This document shows positions 48,021 to 59,400 of a stretch of 64,000 nucleotides of DNA, piece after piece; position 1 is the first letter of the stretch; each line of letters starts with the position of its first letter. A program made the translations under genes and the position numbers. The DNA is taken from contig BGZK01000093.1 of the NCBI GenBank assembly GCA_005406025.1, positions 186,001-250,000 of the forward strand, written 5' to 3'. This stretch comes from Eumeta japonica (lineage: Eukaryota > Arthropoda > Insecta > Lepidoptera > Psychidae). A model generated the notes under the pieces. The model ran no database searches. It worked only from the letters and a program-made list of their open reading frames with translations, and was not told the DNA's origin.

Positions 48021-49385
48021 AGTTTAATTTTTGAAAATATTATCCTTGTCCATTTGTTTATAGATAAATGATAAAATATTTTTTGCTGGTCACTATTATT
48101 AGATGCAAAAAACAACAGTGATGAAACATTTAGTAAAAAATAATAAGAAAATTGTGGAATATTTCATTTTTTGTTAAAATTAAGGAATCGTTTTAACAAA
48201 TATTTTAAAGTAATAAGTAGTTTAAAGTGCTTCTAAAAACTTTTAGGACGTAACATTGTTCAAATGTAAAAGAAAGGTTCCAAGAACCAAAAAAATATAG
48301 ATCAAGTATTTAAACTTTAATATTGCCTGTTATGAAAACTAAAATCAAAACCAAATTAATTAACAGTTGCATAACTTTTTAGAAAAATTACTTAGATTCT
48401 TTTTCCAACGGGGGTGTATTTCTTCAAGTATCTTAATGACACTAATGTATTCAAATTTTTACATTTGTGTTTAATGCTATTTAAAAAATAATTTTGTGTG
48501 GTATACTCTCATTAGCAGAGAAGTGTCGCTATAACAGCTGCGCGGAAACCTATTTTAAGGGTAAAATGAGGATTATAAATAATGGAGATAGACTCCCGTA
48601 TTCTAAATATTTTTATTCGAAATTTTATCCTCTTTAATTTTTTTTTTTTTAATTTTCGATATCTCTTAAGCTTTTTGAATTATTGCCAAAAAAAAAGACC
48701 GCTTTTTTTTTATGCTAATAGCAATTTTTGTTTGCGTAACAAAAAAAACTACTTATTTCTCAGAATTGCTTTCCAAATAGAATGATCCATAACTCATATT
48801 GACGAGAGACCTCTAAGCATTTTTCGCAGAAAACTCACTTTTCAATAAAACAATTAATGTAATTAATGTATTCATTATATAAAACAAATATCACAAATCC
48901 TTTACACAGCGCCATTTAGTTCTTATATTAAGTAAATGCAATCCTTGCTTTTCTATGGAAAACGAACTATTTGACATACTTAATCCAAAGTTATTGCGGA
49001 CGGCAACCGGGGCACCGCTGTCATGCACACTGCCAATAATAGCATATCTACTTGTAAACTGTGGGAAACGAGAGGCAATTTTGATAATAATGATAATGGA
49101 TAAATTAGTTACACGGGGATTTGTATTGAATCTAAAAGCGACTAAACTGTTAATAATTCATCAATACCATGGATTTTTCTAGGGTGGACAAGTTTAAAAG
49201 TTACTTACTACCACAACATACCTTTTTCATAGTTAGGCTATCTAAGGATAGACTATCTAAGAGTTTTTTTTACTCTAGTCACCACATCTTTCAAACAACA
49301 CCATTCGGAAATCACTTCCTATATAGATATTTATCTTTTAGACACTTCACACGCACTGTTAGATTTCCTAGCCCTCCTCTATCAG
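48021..49385. other. Intergenic, AT-rich, no gene recognised
   Basis: AT-rich DNA with homopolymer runs. An open frame at about 48955-49182 has no recognisable similarity. Confidence 0.45.
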
Positions 49386-49389
49386 ATAT

Positions 49390-49500
49390 TCAATTCTTAC
49401 CCAAGAAGCCGGTAACACTTTGGTGATTCCCTTAGAGTTTCGAGTATCCATAAGCAGCGGTGACCACTTACCCCTAGACAATGATATAAAAAAAATAAGC
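49390..49500 (+). mobile_element. 3' end of a CR1-type LINE (lepidopteran Zenon-like tail)
   Basis: The words 'aagccggtaacac', 'tttcgagtatccataagcag' and 'cggtgaccacttaccc' correspond to a 3' untranslated tail widely spread in moth genomes. They are followed by an A-rich run (about 49490-49497). Only the tail is present. Confidence 0.5.
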
Positions 49501-50039
49501 AGCGTTCCCATCTCCACTAGACTGATACTATTTTCATATTTCTTCTTTATTTAATAATTCCTTCACTCTTGATTCATAAAGATATGATTACATTTACGTC
49601 CTCCTTAAGATAATATATCAAAAATGCTTCTGAATAATTTTGAAGTCCTTACACCTAAATAAGTATTTGCTTTAAAAATGTTTCTTTAAAAAATCCTGTT
49701 TTTTACGTATCTTCGTAAACTATCTTTGATAATTTTTAGGAAACAGTTGTAATTAATTCTTCTAATACTTTTTCGTTAAGTTTATTTGTATGAAAAGAAG
49801 TCTTAGTAACGTCATTAACAAACTTTTTTTAGTTTAATTATTATTAATAAAAATGAAAACCAAGTATTTTTGCAACTGAAACACACTTATGACCTTTTTT
49901 ATTTATAGTTCTACTAGCAAAGTTAGCAAATATACAGATTTTCAAATCTCATTAGTGAAACATAACTAACATCCAAATTATTTTTTTCAATTGAAGGTTT
50001 TAAACCCCGAGTTCTCTACGTTGCACCAATGCGGGTTGA

Positions 50040-50250
50040 AAACTATTAATAACCGCCATGCCAGATAACCGCTGTTATCATTGTGATGAAAACGTTCGGG
50101 ATCGATGGTTAATCTGCTCTTCGGATACGAAGCGACTGGTTTTGTTTAAGTTAAAAACTCATTGGTCAACTGGCTCGTGGTCAGGATCGAACCCAATAGC
50201 ATTTAGTTCCATGGCAACGCTAACTATTGATACATTACCGCTCTGATGGA
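50040..50250 (-). mobile_element. Possible tRNA-derived SINE remnant
   Basis: The minus strand contains GGTTCGATCC (near 50190), a good match to the RNA polymerase III B box (GGTTCGANNCC). About 35 bases before it lies a weak A-box-like TAGCGTTGCCATGG. The stretch is less AT-rich than its flanks. No tRNA cloverleaf was found and no tail seen, so this is tentative. Confidence 0.3.
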
Positions 50251-50732
50251 GTAATTGACATGTATTAAAAAATATTTATCTAGATCAATTATTTCATTCA
50301 CCATTACATCGAGCGAATGAATGTGCTTTTTTGGATATTTCATTTTTTTTTAGATTCGTAAACTTTTTTTTCGAATGAATGAACTAGTTTTGATGAGGCT
50401 AACGACGTTTTGCACAGTTTTTTGATTAGATCGACATAGAATTATGAAAAATAGAAACAATTTCATACAGTTTCCTTTGTTCAAACGGTTTACCTTTCAG
50501 AATTTGACGTTTGACAGTATTTTTCCAACTATGTAATCTATTCATTTTGGAATCGATCGGCCAAAGTCGTTCCGGAAATTAAAAATATATATATATATCT
50601 ATCTAGCGTTTTTTAATTGCCAACCATATATTTCTGTCAAATTTCCGTTACTTTTTAATAAAATTATCGTTTTATTGAGTTCTAAAAAAAATAGATTTTC
50701 AAATCGATTGAGCACGGTATTTAGAGAACACT

Positions 50733-50759
50733 AATATATATATATATATATATATATAT
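50733..50759. repeat. TA microsatellite
   Basis: Uninterrupted TA dinucleotide run. Confidence 0.9.
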
Positions 50760-51331
50760 TGTAAAAGTATCTCAAACAAATCAACTTATTTTGATAAACT
50801 TATTGCAACATTCGAAGTAGTTTTCCATACTTTAGAACTGATTAGATTTTGTAGTCGATCGATGTAGCTGTTTAAGGAGAAGCGAGAAAAATTAAAAAGT
50901 TTTAATTAGTTTTTAGGGTTTGATACCTTCAAATTATAAATGGAGAATCCTTATAAGATTATTCGTATGTGTGTCTGTCTGTCTTTCTCTCTGTCAATCT
51001 GTCGTAGTTAATTTGCAATGGACCGATTATGTTGACACTGTGCATATCTATAAACGTTTATGTCCCAAACGTGGACATGTAACGTAAATAAACGAAGTTT
51101 AAATATGAGGGTCACTTTTGGGAGGTAAGTTAGAAAAGTTTGGCAAATTGTATCACGTGATATATCAAATGAAAAGACTTATTATAAGAAACTCAAATTT
51201 ATATATGTTTTTTTTTACAAGCTTAAAACAAATAATTTCAAAATTATTTCAGAAAATAGTTATAAGTTGACTATTTTCCTCTTTATCTCTGAAACTCTCG
51301 GGACTAAAATTTTAAAGAGAACAAAGAAAAC

Positions 51332-51345
51332 AGTTTTTATTTTAA
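51332..51345. repeat. Target-site duplication, left copy
   Basis: AGTTTTTATTTTAA, repeated exactly at 54697-54710 on the other side of the retrotransposon. Confidence 0.85.
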
Positions 51346-54300
51346 CTACATCGTTTGGAGACGACATCCAAACGGTGATGTCCATCCTTCGCGCCGTTAA
51401 GAGCTCAGAGATTTCGGAATTCGCCCGAGATTTCCGAGCGTGCAGTAACGTCGAAGAGAAACTCATGATTCTCGTCAGATACCATCACCTGATGGTTAAA
51501 TTAGAGTCTATATAAATGTCTGCACCCGGGTGTAGTAGCTTTTCTCCCTCAGTTGGGCGCCTCAAACCAAAAAATATTAGATTATTATCATTTAACGCTT
51601 GCGGTCTAACTTCGAACGTTTTAGAGTTAAAAAATGTATGTCGGAGAACAGCATCGATATCGCTCTCGTACAAGAAACATATCTTAAACCGAATAGGCCT
51701 AAAGCCTGCAGCATCGCAGGCTATGTCCAACTACGAACGGACAGGACATACAGTAGTAAGGGGTACCGCTCTGTACTACAGACGCTCCCTACATTGCGGC
51801 CCTATTAATATTCCTCCACTTACAAATATGGAAGCCACGGGTTGTAGACTCGCTATGACGGGCCATAGTACACTCGTCATAGTCTCGGTCTATCTCCCGT
51901 CTCCAAAACGGTTGCTCGGCGCGACCTAAGAGCCCTCTTTGCCTTAGGGGATGCCGTCATCCTCTTCGGTGATTTCAATTGTAAAACATAAGATGGGGCT
52001 GCCCATCTAACAATTATAACGGAATTAAACTCGACGAACTCGAGGACAGACTAGACTTCGGAATCATCGCGCCCTCTACGTCGACATGTTTTCCCATGTC
52101 GTCACACACGATAGATATCGCACTCACTAAAGGAGTTGCACTTAATTTCAATAGTATTGAGACAATACACGGTCTCACGTCTGACCACCGACCGGTTATA
52201 TTAAAATGGGACCTCCCGACGGCGGGAGGCCTATTCCCATCCGCAAAATTACTAATTGGAAAGAGTGTCGACCGCGCTTGAGAAAATCGACACTCCAAAC
52301 CTCAATAGCATTCCCAATGACATCGCGTCTACAGACGAGATTGACTTGCCATAGGTGCTCTTACCAACCACGTCAGGACAGTGGTCGAGGAGAGCGAGCG
52401 GGAGGTTCCGGCATCCTCGGATCGCCGGAAGTTTCCGCCCGATATTCTCGAATTGATAAGAGCAAAAACGCAGCTTTGCGCCGCGCGAGCGCATATCCCA
52501 CTCCCGAGTACAGATCCAGAGCGCGAGCTCTCCAACGCGAAGTGAAAGCTCGCGTTCGGGAATTCCGAAATGAGAGTTGGAGCGACCTCATGGAGGAAAT
52601 CAAACCATCCCACAAAGCGTTTTGGGCAGTTACCAAAGCGCTCAAAACCGAGGATATACCCTATACCCCACTCAAAACCTGATAATTCAGTGGCCATAGA
52701 CGACGCGGAGATAGCAGAGTGCCTTGCAGACTCTATAGAGACTCAATGCTCTCACGCTTCCCACGACATCGCTCATATCAGTCGCATCGAGGAAGAGGTT
52801 CTCCAAAAACTTCCCTCGAACCTAAAGACGATCTGGCTCCCGTCTCACTCAGCGAAGTCCAAACGCTAGTGAAATCAATACCAGAAAGGCACCGGCCTCG
52901 ATGGTATTAGTAATAAAGCAATCAAATGCTTTTCTATACCGTTGTTAAGCTTACTGGTCGCGATTTTAACGCGTGCATAAAAATTGCTATTTTCCTCCGC
53001 CTGGAAGGAGGCGGAGGTTATAGGCATCCACAAGCCAGGGAAACCACGCGACCTCCCTGCCAGCTACAGACCGATCAGCCTCCTGGCGGTCTGGGCAAAC
53101 TATTCGAAAAAATTCTCAAAACTCGCCTTAGCGATCACCTCCTAGGGAAAGGCCTTATCATAGATGAACAGTTCGGCTTTCGCCCAGCCATTCTTGTCCA
53201 CAGCAAGTCCTCCGCTTAGTAGAGTATGTCTCGGAGGGCTTTGAAACCGAACATAGCACCGTAGCTGTCTTCTTTGATGTAGCCAAGGCCTTCGATAGGG
53301 TATGGCACGCAGGTCTGATTTATAATTATATTCTCTCCAGTACCAGATCGCCTCATAATCACTATTCAAAATTATTTAGCAAACAGACATTTCACATTTA
53401 GGCATGAGCGCACTCACTCGACAAGACGTCTTATCAGAGCAGGAGTTCCTCAAGGCTCCACCCTCTCTCCTGTACTCCCGCGTACACAAACGATGTACCG
53501 CGACCGTCGTCGTCTGGCGTCCAACTCGCGTTATTCGCGGACGATACCGCTTTTTACGGAAATAGGAATAGGAGCACCTGATTCACCCTCCTCCCCTCAG
53601 GGGCCATTGACGAGCTAGGTCAATGGTTCCGGAAGTGGAGGATAGAAGTAAACCCCGACAAATCAGCAGCCATACAATTCAAGTATGGTAAGATTAGGAG
53701 TCGACTCATTGTCGACAAAAACACTCCCAATCTTAAAATGTTGGATGCGATCATTCCGTGGCAACGGAACTACAAATACTTAGGAGTCACGCTCGATAAA
53801 AATCTACACTTCCGAGATCATATCGAGCGTGTTAGAAATACTGCACTTTTCTACAAAGCAAGGCTCGGGGCCGTGCTCGGTAGAAAAAGTAAACTATCTA
53901 GACGTAATAAACGTACCATATACAAAATGTGCATTAGGACGGTGATGACATACGCGTCTCCCGTCTTCGCTCACGCCGCTCCAAAAGCACTACATAGACT
54001 ACAGGTAATACAGAATAAATTCTGTAGAGCCGCAACGGATGCACATTGGTGTGTTCGTAATTCAATTCTCCATAGGGACTTAGAACTCCCCACTATTTCC
54101 AAATATATGAAGGACGCATCGAAGCGATTCTTCGACATCGCGGGATCACATCCCAATGCGCTCTACGCGCGGCGGTTGACTATCAACCGCCGCATCCCAC
54201 CCACCTATCCGTAGGCCACGAAACGTACTTACCGATCCACCTGACGCTCTTACAGCGGCAGTTGAAAGCCTGATGTCAACGACTGACTGACTTAGGTCTA

Positions 54301-54696
54301 TCCGTTAGTCAGGTCATCGACCTAAGCTCCCTTACTCCACCCGGCCGCCGCTAACCGCCTCCGGCAGGAGGGAAGGAACCGACCCTGACGGTTTCCTGCA
54401 ACATTCTATGCCGAGACGACTTCCAGGCGTCGTCCATAGCGCATGTCACGCGCCGTCGGCACTCGCATGTGCCGTCCGGCCGCACTCGGTGAAGCTATCA
54501 AAGTCGTCTGACTTGTCATCTGACTCGTCTCGACCGACTAAATAGCATAGCCGACCCAATTACTTCATTTTCAGGAGGAGTTTTTTAGTGGGTTTCAGTC
54601 CCACACTACCCACGCGTACGGGCGCGAGGGTGTGCAGGATAGACATTTTTTACCTCCTCCTCGTCGCAAGAGGGAAACAAAAAAAAAAAAAAAAGA
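51346..54696 (+). mobile_element. 5'-truncated Jockey-clade non-LTR retrotransposon
   Basis: An insertion of about 3.35 kb between 14-bp direct repeats, ending in an A-rich tail (54677-54694). The left end lies inside ORF1; only its last roughly 55 codons remain (SFGDDIQTVMSILRAVKSSE onward, stop 51513-51515). ORF2 starts at the very next base (ATG 51516). ORF2 pieces are the endonuclease (NIRLLSFNACGLTSNV, ALVQETYLKPN; 51573-51690), reverse transcriptase (LPASYRPISLL-like near 53060, IIDEQFGFRP near 53157-53186, FFDVAKAFDRVW near 53271-53306, ALFADDTAFYG near 53526-53560) and a C-terminal 158-codon open frame (53738-54214). Several frameshifts and stops break ORF2, so it is dead, although the FADD catalytic motif is intact. 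GC content is much higher than the flanks. The 3' untranslated region runs from about 54220. Confidence 0.92.
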
Positions 54697-54710
54697 AGTT
54701 TTTATTTTAA
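54697..54710. repeat. Target-site duplication, right copy
   Basis: AGTTTTTATTTTAA, an exact copy of 51332-51345, directly after the A-rich tail of the element. Confidence 0.85.
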
Positions 54711-55044
54711 TATTATAGGAAAGCCTTTAACAAATACATAAATTGCTTCGTTTCCGTTTGTCCTAATTTATATTATAAACTGACCTCACTAAGTACATAC
54801 TTCGTGCGTGTAGATTATTTTTGTTCTATCTCAAAAAAAAATAGTAATAAATTCAAGCTCCAAACTTGGCGTTCTCAAGAATCCATAAATTAATAAAAGA
54901 AAATAATTTGTTTTCAGTATTTAACGTATACATATTGTTTTCTACTATGGAACCCTCTACGCACGAGTCTGATAACGTATTCCATCACTCATGTAGGGAC
55001 GAAAACTGTTGATGAATTTCTTTAATAAATGATATCGTTTGAAA

Positions 55045-55072
55045 ATATATGCTTTCATATGAAAGCATATAT
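55045..55072. repeat. Perfect 28-base palindrome
   Basis: The sequence around the CATATG at 55056-55061 is self-complementary out to 55045 and 55072, with no loop. Confidence 0.9.
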
Positions 55073-55279
55073 ATTTGCAGAGAGCCATTGAAGTAAAACT
55101 TTGAAAAAATGGGAATATCTAATTTCACTTTATGATAATTTATATGAAGTATAAAATAGGCACATTTAGGGACCTTTTCGAACACCATGAACTCTTAAAA
55201 AATTAGTTGGTAATTTATAACATTAATGTGATAGATAATTTTGCATTTCGATATTACAAGGCCACTATAAACAAAGATA

Positions 55280-55480
55280 CAAATTGTGTCTGCAAATTAT
55301 TTTCCAGAAATGTAGGCAGAGAATATAAATTTCTCTATGATTATGAATGGATATGAATTCTCTACGATTCACGAAACGATTGATGAATGTTAGTGAAGCA
55401 AAAACAATATTTCTTGCTTTACTGACATCCATCGATAGTTTCATGGAAGTTTGTCAGTTGTAGGTGCATAAAATTGGGCT
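55280..55480 (-). mobile_element. Possible 3' remnant of the RTE-like LINE
   Basis: The minus strand gives weak matches to the tail of the RTE-like family: MKLSMDVSKARNIV-like (near 55440-55400) and ILCLHFWK (near 55310). No reading frame or tail is preserved. Confidence 0.4.
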
Positions 55481-56407
55481 CTCTTTTTAATATCTTTATC
55501 ATGTTAATCATCAAACAAATTACCCTTGTATGTAAATACTCTTTCATTTGTTCAACTCTATCACCTTTTATATCGCATTCAGATATTCATTTGCTTTTTT
55601 CAAACACCATGCTATTAGTCTTGCTGACATTTACTGTCATAACTCTCTTTTTAATACAATTATTAATATGCATGTACCGTTGTACCGTTGCATGCAATTC
55701 GCACGCCGACGGCGCAAGGAACATGTGATCGACATAGCAACAATTTTATTAAAATAAAAATTTTCGATTGCTATCGAAAGTAAGCTATATTGGTGTCTTC
55801 TGTATTATTATTTGTCAAGCCATTTAGTTCATATTTTACTTGACGTTGTCGTTCCGCACAATCTATAAAACGCTGTAATTTTTGTGTACTAAGAAATATC
55901 ATTATATTTAAATATGAAAATTAAAGTTCCAGTGTTTCTTAAAGTTTTAGAATTAAAGCTTGTAGTGTAGCTCTTAATTAGCGTAGGTATAATTTGGTAA
56001 ATACATATTAATTCGTACTTATACTAATATTTTCTTACTTTCAAATTAAATGTTAAAATTAATTTTGTGTACTTTATTTTGAAGAAAATAATATATATAT
56101 ATATATTTCCTCCGACGCAGCTAAATACCATTTGTAGTCACTATGGTATTAGTATATCAATCAACACAATCCAAAGTTTTAGCTTTAGGTTGATAAGTCA
56201 TAAACCAACAGAAACTTATATGATAGTGACAGATTCTATTCTTCTGTGATTATCATATGTTTTTGACATTATTTTTAAATTGACATTGAATCATTGTTTG
56301 GGATCGTCTTGTGTTGTTTTGTACGCATATAACCACTTTAGAAAGAGAGTACGCGTTGTTTAATTTTTTGATAAATAACTAAGGGAAGCTGGTTAAGTAT
56401 ATGTATC

Positions 56408-59400
56408 ATGTTCATTAATCACAATTTAAAGTGGAAGTTTAAGTCGAGCGAATTACACTATTTTAATTGGCTATTTGCTGCAGCTCCATGTTTTCCTGGG
56501 AAAGCCTCAAATATAAACATTATACAAGATCCTCGTGTTTTTTATGATACCCTTTGTGAGAGATTTAAAAATGCTCATCGAAGAATAGCTGTGTCGAGTC
56601 TATACGTTGGTACAGGGCCTTTGGAACATCATTTGTTCAATATTGCAAAAGAAAATATGTTGAACAATAAAGAATTGAAATGTCACGTTTTGTTAGATTA
56701 CCAAAGAGGTACACGCGGTAAAGTAAACTCGATAACTTTATTCCATGAATGCTTGGGTGGACTACTAGATCAATGCAGTTTGTCATTATACCAAACCCCT
56801 CGTTTACAAGGAATTTGGTCTCATGTTTTGCCTTCGAGGTATAATGAATTAGTTGGACTGCAGCATATGAAACTGTATATAGTTGATGATTCAGTATTAC
56901 TCAGTGGAGCGAATTGTTCTAATGATTATTTTCAGCAACGTCAAGACAGATATATAGAATTTGCCAATAATCCTGAACTTGCAGATTTTTATTCAGAATT
57001 AATAAGTATGTATTTACCAAGTATATTATTTTGATCTAATGCAAGCACACTATTTACTTATTTACTTCATTCCATGCTGATTGGAATTCATTTATTTTAT
57101 TTTACACAATCATTTTATCATCTCAATCATTGTCCAATTGGTTTACAAATTGTATTAACGTTATACATTTTGCTGATTTTAAAATTAATTTCCTTATCAG
57201 TTCCTTGTATCATGTTTAAAGTTGAGCACCTAGTACATGAACATAAAAAAGGCTTATTCAAGCAATGAAAAAAAGTTAAGACACAAATTTATTATTTGAA
57301 TAGTCTAATGAATTATCTGATTTGAAATATTATTTATATGTTAATGAATCTACTTATCATAAGATATAGTAATTAATGATAACATTAACAAATGAACACT
57401 TGCATTATGAAGTGCCCACACCCAACATAGGAGTCACTTTTACACGAGTTAAATTTTGGGCATTAGAATGCACTGATGAATTTTGAAACAATTGGAAATC
57501 AAAGTTCTTGTATCACTCCATTTGATTGGATTGACAAGAATATTTTTGAGCATGGACATGGAATGTTGTAGATCAGAGTGTTTATGTGATGTTACCTTTA
57601 TTGTGAAATTTAACCTTTACAATGTAACCTGAATTGTGACTTCAGTTTGAATTTATATAATTATTTCAGATGAAGTTAGTAAATTCAGTAGAAATGGTAT
57701 CAAAGATAACTCTACTGATATACCTAGTACTAAAGACATGTTTGCTCAAGAGATAAGAAAAAGCATAAATGTATTTTTGGGAAAATGGAAGGATAAACAA
57801 CAAAAGTCTATGCATTTAGTTAATAAAGAAGGTCTGTATCTTTACTCATATTTTTGGTAAATATCGGTGTTTTGTGTTTCCTTGCTTGATATTTTTCTTT
57901 TCATCCTTCATAGATTCTGATATAGACACTTGGATATTTCCATTAATACAAATGGGAGAGTTTGACATAACTCAAGATGAAGAAGCAACTAAGAAAATAC
58001 TTGCTTCTGTACCACAAAATTCTCATATTCGTATTGCTACGGGTTATTTTAACTTAACAGACCAATATGCAAACACATTACTAGTAAATTGTAAAGCCAA
58101 CATTAGTTTATTAATGGCACATCCTAATGTAAGTATAAATTATTTTGAATTTTTAAGTCCTTGAGATAGTAATTTTATTGTGAATTTTTTTTGAATATCA
58201 TTATATACTTGGAAATATTTCTGAGCGATTGAAGTAAAGCAATCTATTCATGGATCTGTATGATTTGTATCTGTGTCATGGGTTTGTATGATTTGAAAGA
58301 ATATGAGTATGGACTAAGAATGGATGAGCTGTCTGTCAAATGTCTTCTATATGACGATGACCATGTAATCTTTGTGCTGTTTGCATATGAGCTGCAGGAA
58401 ATGGTAATTAAAATGAATGGTTCTGTTAAGAAAAGAGGTATGAAAGTTAATGTCAATAAGACTAAGGTGATGGTGCTTGAAAGATGTGAAAGCATGGAAA
58501 TGCGATATATATATATATATTGAAGGTGAGAGAGTCGAACAAGAAAGAGATACTTGGCTAGTCTATTTAAAAATTCTGGCAAACGTAATAAAGGTATCGA
58601 AAGGAGGTAAATGCAGGAAAGAAAGCAAATGGGGCTGTGCTTCCTATTATAAATAGTAAAAGTGTCTTACAACAAATTTGTTTGGGTATTCATAAGCAGG
58701 TCCTGATCCTTAGGCTTATGTATGGTAGTGAAAGCTTGGGTGTGACACAAAAAAAATGAAAATAGAATCAATGCAATGGAGATGCAAACTCTGTGTAGTA
58801 TGTGTGGAATGTCTTGGAAAGATATATGCAGTAATATCAGAGAGCGGTGTAGTTTGAAGGACGATGCAGTGACTAAAGTAGATAGAGGTATGTTGCGGTT
58901 GTATGACTATTTCGAAAGGATGAATGAAGGTAGACTGATAAAACAAATCTATAGAGGGAATGTGTGTGGTGAAAAAGTCAGCAAGGGTCGCCTTAGAAAA
59001 TTCCATACAGACCATATTTGTGCCATATTAGAAAAGGGCCAAATTTTAAGCTTCCAAAATTGATTAGCCTACATGAAAAGATTGATGGATGTCAGTGAAG
59101 CAAAAGAGAATGCAAAGATCAAATCATGTGGAAATCTGTAATCTCTGCCTACCCGTCTGGGAAATACCCTTGAGTTACTGTTATTGTTATTATTATTACA
59201 GTAATTTAAAAGTTATTTGATATTTTCATTAACCTGTTGTAATGCAGCAATGCCAGAAAGTTACAGTTGTAAAAATGTCTAATATTGTGCCATTACTTGT
59301 GTTGTTTATACTAAACAAACTGTAATAGTAACATCTTCTCCTTGTAATCAAGTAATCACTGGTTAATTTGAATTTCCTATTATTTTAGGAAATTCAGTTT

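Noticed and set aside
52014..52697. Several minus-strand frames in the Jockey element
   Set aside because: Antisense shadows of the broken ORF2, in GC-rich DNA where long chance frames are expected.
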